Positions 21,098-33,760 of a DNA stretch of 64,000 nt are shown piece after piece. Under the pieces are notes generated by a model that did no database searches, had not been told where the DNA came from, and was given only the letters and a program-made list of their open reading frames with translations. The first letter of the stretch is position 1. Each line of letters starts with the position of its first letter. The translations under genes and the position numbers were made by a program. Source of the stretch: Phaseolus vulgaris (Eukaryota > Streptophyta > Magnoliopsida > Fabales > Fabaceae); NCBI RefSeq assembly GCF_000499845.2, contig NC_023753.2, forward strand, positions 19,132,477-19,196,476. The letters are read 5' to 3'.

Positions 21098-22695
21098 TGT
21101 TGAAGATGGTTGCTGCCCCTTCAAGACATGTGTTTGATGAAGCCATTTGTGTAAATTTCCTTAGTATTTACATTTGCTTTAAGAATGTCTTAGGTATAGT
21201 TTATACGTTATTTAGAGTAGACATTTTGCTAGGTAACTCACCTCTTAACCCCTGACCATGTGATAAGAGCAAGCACAAGTTTTCTGAAACTGTTTTTCAC
21301 ATGTTTTGCAAAAATATCCTTACTGCATAAAAAATGAATCTGTTCTTTTCTAAATGAATAGATTCTTTTCTTAAGCTGATGCCTTGATTAAGTGTTTTTC
21401 AAAATCATGTTTTTTGCATCAAGTATTTTAACTAAATTCTTCATTCCATCAAAACGACTGTGTTTCACTTGTTAAGAAGTTTTTGTTATCTTTTTGAAAA
21501 TGAATATGTTCATCTGTAAATGAATAGATTCATTTTAGTTTGGTGCCATGTTTACATTAAAAGGCTTTTCACGGTTTATCCTTGCACCAGGGAGTTTGAC
21601 TAAGTCTTCTGCATATAACTAATTCTCTAACAGCTTTTGAAAATAAATCAGTTCATTTTATTTTCAATCTATTCTTTTTATAACAACTTTAACTGTTTTT
21701 TGCAAATCTGTTATAAGATGTTTTTCTATAAACGAGAGTTTGTTCCTGCGTTTGAGAGTTGATAATACAATTGTGAAAACAAGATTTACAACAGAGAACT
21801 AAGGGTTTTCAAAGGATTAGCATGTGTTCTTGAAAGATTTTCCAAATTACAAAGTGTGTCTTTTCTTGGTTGGTTCTAAGGCTTGGTTAGAGGTGCTATC
21901 ACTGTGTGAGCAATCTGTTCTACTAGTCTAAGGCAGATTTCTGCATTCTCTATCAGGTGTATTCGTTTCATACTTCAATTTCTTGTAAATTGTGGTTGTG
22001 AACTCTTCTTGATAGTGTTTCTTGAAGAGTGTGTGTGCTGCAATAGTGTTTTTCAGCTAGTGTTCAAGAACAGTGGTTGTGTAAGTGTTTTTGATTCATT
22101 TGTTTAGTGGATTTCACCTTGGACTAGGTGAGACTAGATGTAGCTTATTTGAGTGAACCAGTATAATCGTTGTGTGTTCAATCTCTCTTCATCCCTGCAC
22201 TCTTTTATTGCTTTATCTGTTAATCTGTCAGAAATTGAATTTGTTCAATTAAAAATAAATTTGTTCTAACTGAGCTTGTTCGTTCTGTTATTGATTTCTG
22301 GAAAATCTATTTGGTTCTTTTAAAAAGGTATATGAATTACTGAATACATTTGGAACTGTTTGATTGTGGAAGGTTACCCAATTAATTGCCAAGCTAGTAA
22401 TTGAACATTTATCACTTGCTTTAGAAGTTGAAGTTCACTGATTTTGTTTTTCATAGTTTCCTATCTAAAAACAATGTGGGTGTAGCTTGAGAATTAATCT
22501 GCTTAACATCAAGAATTTCTTTAGTGATATAAATGATTTGTATACATAAATAGTGTAAAAATAAATATGTTTATTGCTAAATAAATCGATTTATTTTCTA
22601 TGTACTGTGATAAAATCTGAATCTGCGAGAAAGTTTTAAAAGCTCAATTCACACCCCCCCCCCCCTCTTGAACTTTGTCATTATTGAACCCAACA
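21098..22695 (+). mobile_element. Copia 5' LTR (1598 bp) of element copia-2
   Basis: It runs from TGTTGAAGATGG to CCCAACA and is followed at once by a tRNA-iMet-type primer site. Near the 3' end is a C-rich tract before CTCTTGAAC. It contains five pairs of short imperfect palindromes (near 21332, 21498, 21641, 22232 and 22558), each pair spaced by 20 bp. It truncates Tat element G at 21097. Confidence 0.8.
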
Positions 22696-22696
22696 A

Positions 22697-22710
22697 TTGG
22701 TATCAAGAGC
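22697..22710 (+). promoter_or_regulatory. Primer binding site of copia-2
   Basis: TTGGTATCAAGAGC directly follows the LTR; it matches the tRNA-iMet-type plant primer site (TGGTATCAGAGC) with one extra A. Confidence 0.85.
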
Positions 22711-22745
22711 TAGGACTTGTATTTTAATCAAGTTTGTTTACAATA

Positions 22746-22812
22746 ATGTCTGAGTTTAAAGTGCTTTTTACTGAGGGATCGTCTATCAATAAACCCCTTA
22801 TGTTATGTTTAA
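22746..22812 (+). pseudogene. First 20 or so codons of the copia-2 gag
   Basis: ATG at 22746 starts MSEFKVLFTEGSSINKPLM, parallel to SINRPPLF at the start of the other copia gag (44889). The reading is lost at about 22805-22815, where LTR-like sequence of another family begins. The rest of this element is not found. Confidence 0.6.
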
Positions 22813-22814
22813 CA

Positions 22815-23654
22815 TGATGGGACCCCAAAGGTGGAACCCCTGAGAAACATAGCAGGACAAGAAGGAGTCTCCATAGGCTCACGAGTAAGGGTGGCCGAGG
22901 AGGGGGCGGCACCAAGGCAGGGCGTGGAGTCCTCGGGCCTCGGCACCTCAACAGTAAAGATAGACAAAGAAATGTGGTTTTTCAAGCCACACCCCCAGTA
23001 GGGAGAGGCCCATATCACAAGGGATCCATGCATGGGGTGTAGGGACGCGATAGTACGCACCACTAAAGAGCCACTAGGACATAGACGACCCAGGAGGGTC
23101 ACGTCCCAAAGGGTGATCTGCATACATGACACGTGAGTAAGGCACGGAACTCCCAGGGCGGATGACTGAGAAATTGAGTGCATGAGTTGGCATCCAATCA
23201 GTCATCCAGTGCCAGTTGCACTTTGGCAGGGCAGTCTTACACACCAGATGGCCCTAAGTCTGGGTGTTGGTGTCGCTAAGACGCGCCTACATGATGTTTA
23301 AGTCACAACTAAACAGAAGGGCAATGACACTAAAACTATATAAGGTTGACAATAGACATAACCAAGGTACGTTTTGACATTTCCACATAACACTCTACGC
23401 TTTCATTAGTGCAAGTTACGCATTTCTGAGAGAGAAATAGAGTGAGAGAGAAAACACAGTGATCCTAGAGTTTGAGTTTGGTGTTCATTGCCCATAGATT
23501 GACTTGACCGTCGGAGTGCAAACGACCGCGAGGGCGCCTTTTGTTTCTTTTTTTTCAGGTGATTCAATCGGAGGAAGGGAACGTGGGAGCGAAGGGTTCT
23601 TGGAAGCGAAGCCAATAGAAACGCATGAAGACATTAGGTCAACCGGCGGGAACA
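22815..23654 (+). mobile_element. Tat-type LTR, truncated or solo (element J)
   Basis: It ends GTCAACCGGCGGGAACA, the usual Tat LTR end. It has the shared U5 block at 23501-23538 and a TATA-like ACTATATAAGG (about 23335-23345). It is colinear with the LTRs of element I (shared phrases GGCGCGACAC/GGGACGCGAT.. and CATGAGTTGGCATCC). The left border is unclear: it starts TGATGGGACCCC rather than TGTACC. No TSD is visible, and the right flank is not copia, so a deletion probably joined it to copia-2. Confidence 0.65.
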
Positions 23655-24073
23655 ACTATTAAATATGAAATTATATATTTCTTCCAATAGATGATCAATA
23701 ATTATTCTTTTTGAAAAATGATTCTTACACAACTTAGAATTAATTCTTTAAAATATAAATTTGTTATTAATAAAATAAAACTCAAAACTTCATTTAATAA
23801 AAGTTTTTGAGTGCCTAAGAGGCCTAATGCAAAAAATATAGTGCATGTGACGCTCTCTGCAGCAAATGTAGATTATAGCTATTGATAATGAAATGGTTTC
23901 GTATACTCTGCAACTTCATCCAGCTCTCTCTAGTCAAATCCTACTTCTAGATAATCTTTAATGTTGGTTCAATATTTTAAAAAACCTCTATTAAAAATCA
24001 ATAAAATAAGAAGTTAGCTAAAATGCTTTTTTTATCCTATCATAGATTTTCATATAGTATAACAATTATTTTG
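23655..24073. other. AT-rich sequence without recognisable gene
   Basis: About 0.4 kb of AT-rich, apparently low-copy DNA. I see no ORF, RNA gene or element end here. Confidence 0.5.
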
Positions 24074-24078
24074 ATAAG

Positions 24079-24430
24079 TATTACGAAGTGGACTTTAAGC
24101 CTAACTCAACCCCATAAAACCGGCTCATGAGGTTGAGGTTTGCACCCACTTATATACAAGTAAATGTCCTCACACCCCCCTCACGCCAAGAGTGACAGCT
24201 TGTGCGTGGGATAACATATTATGGGTGGTCCGATAATGACCCGATAGCGGGTGGCCCGTTAGGCCCAACAAACACTCGCTAGGATAGGATTGAAATGGCT
24301 CTGATACCATATTACGAAGTGGACTTTAAGCCTAACTCAACCCCATAAAACCGGTTCATGAGATTGAGGTTTGCACCCACTTATATACAAGTAAATGTCC
24401 TAATCTCTAGTCGATGTGTGATCTCCAACA
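24079..24430 (-). mobile_element. TRIM (terminal-repeat retrotransposon in miniature), TSD ATAAG
   Basis: The element is 352 bp with no coding capacity. Read on the minus strand, the 5' LTR (24430-24310, 121 bp) starts TGTTGGAGATCAC and ends CGTAATA. A tRNA-iMet primer site TGGTATCAGAGCC (24309-24297) and an internal spacer follow. A G-rich polypurine-like run precedes a shorter 3' LTR (about 24175-24079), which starts TGTGAGGACATTTAC and lacks the first 24 or so bases of the 5' copy. ATAAG flanks both sides (24074-24078, 24431-24435). It must use enzymes of other elements. Confidence 0.88.
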
Positions 24431-24435
24431 ATAAG

Positions 24436-25812
24436 TTATATCTAAAATCATTTATAATTGATTGATCTTTGGTTAATAATATATTATCTTAAACTCTTCG
24501 GAAAAGGAAGCAAGAAATTCAGCTCCGGAAATAAGGAAAAAATAAAAACAAGAGAAATGCTCTCCTTGCACTCTCTTTAAACCATGTCACTTTATTTGAT
24601 TAAAATTTATTCAAAGAATTTCTATCTGTTTGTTAAATTTTAATCAATAAGCATATTCTCATCCCACTGATATGTCTGATTCAACACACCAAGAACATGG
24701 ATATAGGACTTGCAAACATAACATAACTACCTATATGCATCCTTCTAGAAGAAAGAAAATAAAACATTTTGGTATATGAAGAAAGAAATATGCTAAATTC
24801 AATATGAAAATGAATGCAAATAAAAAATCAGTACATGAGAAAATTACCATGAAGAACTGGAGCTTGTTTCCCTTGCTTTGGTATTCATTAGCAAAGAGGT
24901 TTCATCCCATGCGACAAACCCGTGTGCAAGCATATTTGGTGAAGAAGCATAACCAATGGAAGCTGGTAGAGGCATCAAAACCAAAAGGAAAGTAACATGT
25001 TAGGAGGATGCATTAAATGTTGTGCCTTTAAAAGTAGAGAATACCACTCTCAAATGGAAACAAACCATTTTTTTGATGCTTTTTGTGGGTTATGAGCAAC
25101 TTTGCACTTAGGACGGGGAGAGGCAAGTGTGCCACAATCCCATTCTTTTGAATTCTCAAGTATTTCTAAGCATGACTTCGAATCTAAAAACAGTCATTAG
25201 TTAGTCCCGAATAATACTCCAGTAGAATATAGACACGAAAAAAAAAATATAAACGTAGAGTTGAAAAACAGTCTTCAAACCTGAATAATTATTTTTTAAC
25301 CTACAAAATCTTCCATTTTTTATCATTCTTTGTCAAATCTTAATAATCCACAACAAGTCAATGGCTGCATTGCAGAGCACTTCACTTGTTTTAAAGTAAT
25401 GGTAAAGTTGAGAAGATTGGAAATAGAGCACAAGCACACTTAATGCAATTTCAGTCAAAATTACAGCTTACACTGAAGATGAGTACATTTTATTTCTACC
25501 CTCTCCTAATTCTTCTATACCTTAGTCCAAGCATCAAATTAATCTTCAAGTTTTCAACTTTGAAACTTCCCATCTACTACTCTTAACTGTGCAGTTTTAA
25601 TGACTGGCCATGCTGTATCCATTCATTCCTTTCTTCTATAGAATTTTTTCAACCTACAGGTCTTAACATACATTTGTTCTGGATCACTCCCATAAAAATT
25701 TAGATTAACTCTAGAAAATTAATCCAACTCACAGGCTCAATAACCAACATCCAATAACTATCGTATAAATTGATTTAGTAAACGTAAAAAATTTAAAATA
25801 TTGATAGGTGTG
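24436..25812. other. AT-rich low-copy region with one possible minus-strand exon
   Basis: About 1.4 kb without transposon ends. On the minus strand, about 25185-25070, an acceptor-like TTTTTAG leads into an open stretch (EWDCGTLASPRPKCKVAHNP) of unlike composition. A second open stretch lies at about 24980-24850. I do not recognise the protein. No promoter or terminator is visible. Confidence 0.35.
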
Positions 25813-25817
25813 GTTAT

Positions 25818-26873
25818 TGTTCCTGCCGGTTGATCAGATTGTTCTTCGTGTGTAGCTACGAGCTGCGTATCAAGGACTCCTTCATCTTCGTTCCAATCTT
25901 CACCATTCGCCACCGTGAATACCTGAAACAGAGAGAACAAAGGGCACCCTCGCGGCCGTTTGTACTCCAACGCTCAAGTCAGTACTGGCAGAAAACACCG
26001 TGCACCTCCGTATCAAAACACCGCAGACACCGTGTTCAGAAGGTGCGTAACTGAATTCTAATTGTATTCTCTCTCATTCTCAAGTCACTCGTGCGTACAG
26101 TGTGTAAGCGGAAAATGACTCAAAAACCTGTAAAACGTCCAAATGACTGAAACGTGTAAAAAGTACCTTAACCTACTGACAACAAGAGCTTTTATACCTT
26201 TTCAGTACTTCTGCCACGTGTCTCCTTTTGACTTAAGCGTAACTCTGTGTGGGAGGCCTTACGACGTTGTAACCCAACTTAGGGAAATCCCAGCGTATAA
26301 GTCTCCCTTCTCGAAGTGCATCTGGCATGGGGGGTGACTACCTGGGTGCTAACTCATGCGCCCCAGCTCCTAGTCACTCGCCCTGGGAGTATTTCTGCCC
26401 TCCTCTCGTACCATGCATGCAGAGTACCCCCTGGGACGTGGCCCTCTCACGGGTCGTATCTGTCCCAGTGGTTCTCTAATGGTGGCGCATATTGTCGCGT
26501 TCCCACGCCTCATGCACAGATACTCCGCGAGTTGGGTCTCTCCCTGCTGGTACTGGGGGTGTGGCTTGGAAACCACCTTTCTCTTCTATTATTACTCTTT
26601 TGGGGTACCGAGGCCCGACGCCTCCACGCCCCTACCGTGCCACCTCCTACTGTGTCGCCCCCTTCACGGCCACTCCCACCCATGGGTATCGGGGGTGGCA
26701 CCACCTAGCGGTAAGCACTTCTTGGTCTGAACCCAATCAACGCCCGAGGCCGGTCAACACCGGGGCCTGGTCAACGACCGAGGCCGGGTCGACCCCCCTT
26801 CTCACCTCATTGCGCCCCTGATGGGTCCTACAAAGTGTTGACCTTGGTCAACGCCCAAGAACGGATCGGTATA
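25818..26873 (-). mobile_element. Solo Tat-type LTR, TSD GTTAT
   Basis: 1056 bp. On the minus strand it starts TATACCGATCC (ancestral TGTACCG, one substitution) and ends TCAACCGGCAGGAACA. GTTAT flanks it at 25813-25817 and 26874-26878. The Tat U5 block is at 25943-25980 in inverse orientation. There is no internal region, so it is a recombination product. Confidence 0.92.
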
Positions 26874-26878
26874 GTTAT

Positions 26879-27257
26879 TTATGCAGATAGAAGTGATATC
26901 TGGAACTCTTTTGTTTATCATAAATGATTTCAAAGTGGTGGATAGAAAGACATGGTTGCAGGTAGCTCCATTTCTTGTTTCTTCCTAAATTTTATATATC
27001 AATTAATGCTTCACACAAGTAAACAAGGAAAACAAGTATAGAATTATATAAAAATTATAAAATGTCTTATAAAAATGACCAATAATTTTTTTAATATATA
27101 TCATAATAAGAAGTGAGGGAATAAAAATTAAGAAAGATTATATAAAAAAGAATTAGGTGAAGTGCAATTATTGAAGAGCTTGCAGCAGTGTGAACCACCC
27201 AATGATACTAATTGAATAGCTCGCTTCCAATTGAATATGATTTCATTAGAATGATAT
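26879..27257. other. AT-rich sequence, nothing recognised
   Basis: About 0.4 kb of AT-rich low-complexity DNA without ORFs or element ends. Confidence 0.5.
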
Positions 27258-27520
27258 CACTAAAAAAAAATATTTTTAACGGGATTATATTTGGTGTTAT
27301 CGACGGTTTTAACTCCCGTTAAATGTGTTACCCACGATTTGTTTTTTCTTTGAAAGATCCAATGTCGTTATTTTTAACGGTTCTAAAATCCCCGCTATTT
27401 TCGACGGTTTTGAAACTCCCGTTATTCCTGTAGGTTTTAAAACTCCCGCTATTTCAGACGGTTTGGAAATCTCCGCTATTCCCGACGGTTTGAAAACTCT
27501 CATTACTTCTATAAGGTGCA
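27258..27520 (+). mobile_element. Possible CACTA-type DNA transposon end with subterminal repeats
   Basis: It begins CACTAAAAAAAAATATTTTT. From about 27290, degenerate units of about 27 bp follow, built on GACGGTTTTGAAACTCCCGTTATT in both orientations. A CACTA terminus followed by short subterminal repeats is the layout of plant CACTA (En/Spm) ends. The opposite end (TAGTG) was not found, so it is truncated or ends elsewhere. Confidence 0.5.
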
Positions 27521-28732
27521 TATATAAAAAAAGTAAGTAATAAATAATAAAAATGTTAAACCAAAATAGTGTTTTTCAGACCGTGTTCTTCTTTTACCAC
27601 CTAACACTAATACATTAATGTCTTTCAACTTTTTTTTATTTTTACTTTTCAGGGTTTAGTAATACTATATAAATATAATTTTTTTCATAATAAAAATATA
27701 GATAATGAATTATTATTAATGTAGAAAATGTGTTTAGTATGTGTAACACGCTTTTGTATTAATACTAAATAATTAAATAAAAAATACATATTAATTACTT
27801 ATTCATTAAAATCCACTTAGGGGACTAATGTTAGAAGTGTTAAACTTTTTACTCAAGTCACCACCATATTACTATTTAAGAATTTTTAGAAAAAAATCTC
27901 TATTTATTCATTTAAAAAAGCTATAATTAATTGACAAAGTTAATGATGTTATTAATTGGTCCTATTTTTTAAATAGAATGTGAAAAAACATATGTACTCA
28001 ATCATCTGCATGCAAAAAAAATAGTTTAGATGTTAAAATTCACTGTAGAGCAACACTAATTAGTTATGAAAATGCAACAATCATTATATCAACTCATTAA
28101 TTATCGTGAATAACGATAACAAACAATATAAATAATAAATAGATATGCTACCTATAAAACCTTGACTTTATTCTTCAACTCCACATAAAATTTATTGTTG
28201 AGTTTGTTCAAAACAGTGATACAAGGCTTTACACATGCAGGGTCATCCATATTCAAGCCCCCGAACTGAAATTTCCAGAGAATGAAGTCAGTAAATTCAA
28301 AATAACAATACATAAAAGTATCTCATCCGCAATACTTTTAGTAAAACATCTTGTAGATCATTTATGTGAGAGGGAGATGACATAACACAACTCAAAATTC
28401 AAAGTGGAACAAGTTCACACCTAATCTCAGAATAAATGTTCCATCAACTAAAACTGAACACAAAACACATACCTCCGCCAAAAGGCATGTTATCTGAATT
28501 TCAAAGAGATCCTCATCAACTCCACAACACCTCACCCGCACAAGACAACGTATGGTTGACCAAGGCAATAAACACCACCAAGACATCTTTAATACTTTTG
28601 AAAATACAGGAGATAGAATTACACACCTAGTTTAATAAATTCTTCATCCACAACCTATTTGTATTAAAAGAACAGGCATCAGAGTCAAATGGTAATTCTT
28701 TAAGTTAAATAAAAAAAATCATCTGAATTTAC
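27521..28732. other. AT-rich region with one possible exon
   Basis: Mostly AT-rich. On the minus strand at about 28265-28157, a TTTCAG acceptor is followed by an open reading (MDDPACVKPCITVLNKLNNK) that reaches a GT donor context near AAGGTTTTATAGGTAGC. This is unrecognised. A further open stretch lies at 28586-28392. They may be further exons or decayed flanks of the reductase-like gene next to them, but they do not match that family as far as I can tell. Confidence 0.35.
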
Positions 28733-30113
<1,381 letters not shown>

Positions 30114-30148
30114 TTGGTAAATGATCAATTTCTAATAATAACAAGTTC

Positions 30149-31032
30149 TCTACCAACCAGTCATCGGACATCATTGACTGCTACTAACGGTGGGCCACGT
30201 AAGCTGGGTCCCACAAGCGGCATGAGCCAGTGTCTCACAAGCGGCACGAGTCAGGGTGCTGACTAGTGGTGGGATGTCGATCACCAGAGTGAGGCCGATG
30301 TGTCCTCGGCAACAGAGTGAGACTGATGTGTCCTCGACAACAGAGTGAGGCCAATGTGTCCTCGACGCCTCAAACAGCCGAATTGGATCACGAAAGGTGG
30401 GTCCCAAAAAAAACATCAGTTATCAGTAATGCCATCTAGAGTTAAGGGGAAGTCCTAGGTCACAGAGAGCCCATGCGTGTGATGTGAATAGTGCATTCAG
30501 GCGCGACACAAGTAAAGAACCATTGGAGGCGCTAAGCCCCATTAGGAATGCGTTTTCCAGGGGCAGGCTGCATGCATGGCATGTGAACAACTAGGGCACC
30601 CCCAGGACTGATGGCCCTAGAGATTAGGTGCACAAGTTGGTACCCAGGTAGTCATTTCGTTAGAGGTTGCACTCTAGTAAGGGAGCCTTACGTGCTAGAT
30701 TGCCCTAAGATTGGGTAATAGCGGCGCTAAGGCATACCCTCAAAAACCCTAAATACGGGTAACGGAAACAGCGGAAACCCTAAACTATATAAAGGGAAAT
30801 AAGAAAACCTACAAGGTACGCAATTCTTGAGACTAGAACTATTACACACTTTATTGTTTCTTTGCCCCAGTATTGACTTAAGCGTCGGAGTGCAAACGAC
30901 CTATAGGACGCCCCTTTGTCTTTGCAGGTACAGAGTGTTTTGATCAAAGGAAAGCACGAACCAAGGCATAGAGATTCGGGTGTGTGATCATCATTGGAGG
31001 CACAAGGGCAATCGAGTCAATCGGCAAGAACA
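30149..31032 (+). mobile_element. 5' LTR of element I (884 bp)
   Basis: It ends CGGCAAGAACA right before TTTGGCGCCC. It holds a TATA-like ACTATATAAAGG (30785-30796) and the Tat U5 block at 30875-30912, followed by TTTGCAGG. It is colinear with the 3' copy, with visible substitutions and indels, so the insertion is not recent. Confidence 0.88.
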
Positions 31033-31034
31033 TT

Positions 31035-31052
31035 TGGCGCCCACCGTGGGGC
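31035..31052 (+). promoter_or_regulatory. Primer binding site of element I
   Basis: TGGCGCCCACCGTGGGGC, identical to the sites of B and C, which shows replication by the Tat machinery. Confidence 0.9.
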
Positions 31053-31056
31053 ACGA

Positions 31057-32211
31057 TTAAAATTTTGTCCCCTTCATCCTTGCCTCCGCCACAACACCCA
31101 CCCTTGGCCTCTTGAAGACAAGGCCCTCGTCGGTGTCCTCGTCCTCGGAGTCAATCGTCACCACCCCTTTATTCTTATCACCAAGGGTTGGACTGGGTGA
31201 GTCCTGGGCAGAGACAGCAACAGTTAGAGGACCAGTGGGGGTTGAACCACCTGCACCAGTAAGTGCCGCCAGGCGCCGAGCAATGAGCTCAACCAGTCTG
31301 TTCCTCTTCTCTTCATTGAGCACCATACCTGCACCAAGACAAGGAAACATGAGGAGATAATCCTACACAATATACAACCAGCAAAAAGAAGCATAAGTAA
31401 AGTCAGGCAAGGGATAGGGATCAATACCAATGTAGTCCTTGAGGGCTGAGGCGATGTACTCATGCTTGATCAGTTGAGCAGTGTTAAACACCGCTCCCAA
31501 GCTTGCAAGAAGCTGACACTGTTCACGATCAGGGGGAGTCAGCTTCTTGAGACCCCTGGGCTTATTGAACTTCAGCTTTCCCACCTAATAAAGTGGGAAC
31601 CCATCTAGCAATGTGGGGTCATGAGCGCTGCAGCACACCTTAAAGAACTTCCCTTTGAAGCCCTTGTAAGATTGTTGGAAGAGAGTTAGGAGAACTCTCC
31701 CCGCCAACCCGTTGAAGCTTACCCAAAGCTTCTTCCCTGGACTCTTTGCCTCGAAGAAGTGGAGGAAGACGTCCACTAAGGGGGTGTGCTCTGGATGGTT
31801 GCACAGAATCGCGAACGCCCTCACGAAGGCCCAACTGTTGGGGTGCAACTGGGCTGGGGCCACATTAATTTCGTTTAAGAGCACCTGCTCGAACCCCGTG
31901 AGCGGCAAGCGGAGTTTGGTCCGCTTGAAGATGGTGGCGTACAAGGAAAAGAAGGGTTCCCTAGCCTTGGTGTGATCGTCAACACATACAGGTTCGCCCT
32001 TCGCACAAGGTCGAACCAAAACATATGCGTCGCTTTCCCTCCCAAACACACGACCCTTGGGGTCAGTCTCTTCCTCTCGATGCTTCCTCACGTCCTCGCT
32101 GGAAGTAAGTTGGGAGGTCTCGGTGAGGAGGCCAGCAGAAGCCCAAGGGTAAAGGGCTTTGTAATCAACGTTGGGAGAAGGGTTGGAGGTGGTTTTGGTT
32201 CTGGCCATCAT
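31057..32211 (-). pseudogene. aORF of element I (Transposase_28-like), one nonsense codon
   Basis: It starts at ATG 32211 or 32208 (MMARTKTTSNPSPN). The Transposase_28-like domain follows, with ALYPWAS, LRLPLTGFEQVLLNEINVAP, QLHPNSWAFVRAFAILCNH, VDVFLHFFEAKSPGKKLW and GFPLY. A TAG at 31585-31587 replaces the Trp of GFPLYW seen in the other copies. After KDYIG a 99-bp GT-AG intron (31427-31329) leads to exon 2 (MVLNEEKRNRLVELIARRLA) and an acidic VVTIDSEDEDTDEG stretch before a basic KRPRV. Intron position and phase match A, B and C. One substitution separates it from an open gene. Confidence 0.8.
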
Positions 32212-32762
32212 GAAGAAAGCTAAAAAGGGAGAAGAGAAAGGAAGAAAAACGAGGGTTCAAAAGAAGCTACGACGTGGCTCAATGAACTAGAGAAATAGAA
32301 ACGCAACAGTTGAAGAACACAAACAATGTAAACTGCAGAAAAACCTAAAGTGCGGAAATCTTAAACAGACCCAGAGCAGTTATAGCATGTTATGAGCAGC
32401 GGAATCATGAAACAAGAGCAAGTCATGAAATAAAAATCATACCTTTAAGCAGTTAAGGGTTGAAGGTTGAAGATGGATGAAGGAGAAAATAGAGCGTTCG
32501 AGAGAAAAGCTAATGATCGAAGAAAGTTTCAGCGAAGTGATGGAACAGTGAACAAGCGTGGGGTTTTGAAAGAGTTTAACGTAAACAAGGGAGCGCAAAC
32601 GACAATAAGTCCTAGTCATTGATCCAGCCACATGTGTGTAGATTAAAACAAGTACGGAGAGACGTCACTTCGGTGCACTGTTCACGTCCTTTCACCTAGC
32701 GCCACGTAGGTCGTCAAGGGCGATGACTTAGTCAAGTTAACAGCTCGAGACTAAAGGGCTTG

Positions 32763-33594
32763 TGTACCGACCAGTCCTCGGATCACGTAAGTTGGGTCCC
32801 ACAAGCGGCATGAGTCAGTGTCCCACAAGCGGCATGAGCCAATGTGCCGATTAGTTGTCGGATGTCGATCACCAGGATATGCCGACGTGTCCTCGGCAAC
32901 AGAATAAGGCTGATGTGACGTCGGACATCGGTGGTTCAGACAGCTAAATTGGGCCATGAAAGGTGGGTCCCAGGAAACACACCAGTTATCAGTAAAACGC
33001 CCAGAGGTAGGGGGGAAGCCTAAGTCACAGGGTGTCCATGTGTGAGGTGTAGATAGCGTAATTGGGCGCGACACGAGTAAAGAGTCTTAGAAGCCATGAA
33101 GGCCCATTAGGGTTAGGGTTTCCAGGGGAAGCCACATGCATGGCACGTGAATAGTTAGGGCACCCCCAGAATGGATTGTCCTAGAGATTTGGTGCACAAG
33201 TTGGTACCAGGGGGCATTCTGTTAGAGCTTGAACTCTAGCATGGGGAGCCTTACGCGCTAGATTACACTAAGATTGGGTAATAGCAGCGCAAGAGCATTC
33301 CTCCAGAAACCCTAAATGCGGGTAACAGAAATGGAAGAAACCCTATACTATATAAAGGGTAGTAAGAAAAATCACAAGGTACGCAGTTTCTGAGATTTGA
33401 ACTATTACACTCACATATTGTTTCTTAACACCAGTATTGACTTGAGCGTCAAAGTGCAAACGGCCTCTAGGGCGTCCCTTTTTCTTTGCAGGTACAAAGT
33501 GTTTCGATCCAGTGAAGCGCAAACCTAGGAAGAGATAAGAGGGCGTGAAATCGTCGTTGGAGTCAACCGGCGAACGAGTCAACCGACAAGAACA
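32763..33594 (+). mobile_element. 3' LTR of element I (832 bp)
   Basis: It starts TGTACCGACCAGTC and ends AACCGACAAGAACA. The Tat U5 block is at 33439-33476. Confidence 0.88.
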
Positions 33595-33755
33595 ATAATA
33601 CTGACAAAAAATGTTCTGCATAATAATTCCAGATTTAAGAACTCACTAATTTTAACAAAAAAATTAATAGACCTCTCGTTCAAACAATCTACCGCACCCT
33701 CTGTGTGCACGAGCTTATCTGCATCGGCAATGTCGCACAAATTTCAGTGACAACC
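33595..33755. other. Flank between elements I and F
   Basis: About 160 bp, possibly the same pre-insertion sequence as 41816 onward. No gene assigned. Confidence 0.4.
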
Positions 33756-33760
33756 TCGCG

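Larger units (their letters stand above)
30149..33594 (+). mobile_element. Element I: miniature Tat-type element with only the antisense ORF
   Basis: Two LTRs in plus orientation (30149-31032 and 32763-33594) flank only 1730 bp. The Tat primer site (31035-31052) is followed almost at once by the 3' end of a minus-strand aORF (32211-31057), then a polypurine-like GACTAAAGGG and the 3' LTR. No trace of gag, protease, RT or integrase remains. Transposition would need proteins from a full Tat element. The 5' terminus reads TCTACC instead of TGTACC, and I cannot find a convincing TSD (right flank TAATA), so the left edge has mutated. Confidence 0.88.

Noticed and set aside
22697..22710. tRNA genes at the primer sites
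   Set aside because: These and the other TGGTATC/TGGCGCC sites are complements of tRNA 3' ends next to LTRs; no cloverleaf follows.
22815..23654. Clean solo LTR nested in copia-2
   Set aside because: No TSD, atypical left end, and the right flank is not copia sequence.
24079..24430. Cassandra-type TRIM with 5S rRNA promoter
   Set aside because: I cannot see the 5S A-box/IE/C-box sequence in the LTR, so no family name is given.
24804..24995. 63-codon basic ORF
   Set aside because: No recognisable domain and no conserved context; the opposite strand has a competing open stretch.
30149..33594. TSD for element I
   Set aside because: Right flank TAATA does not match the 5 bases before 30149; similar TAATA copies nearby come from the AT-rich tract.
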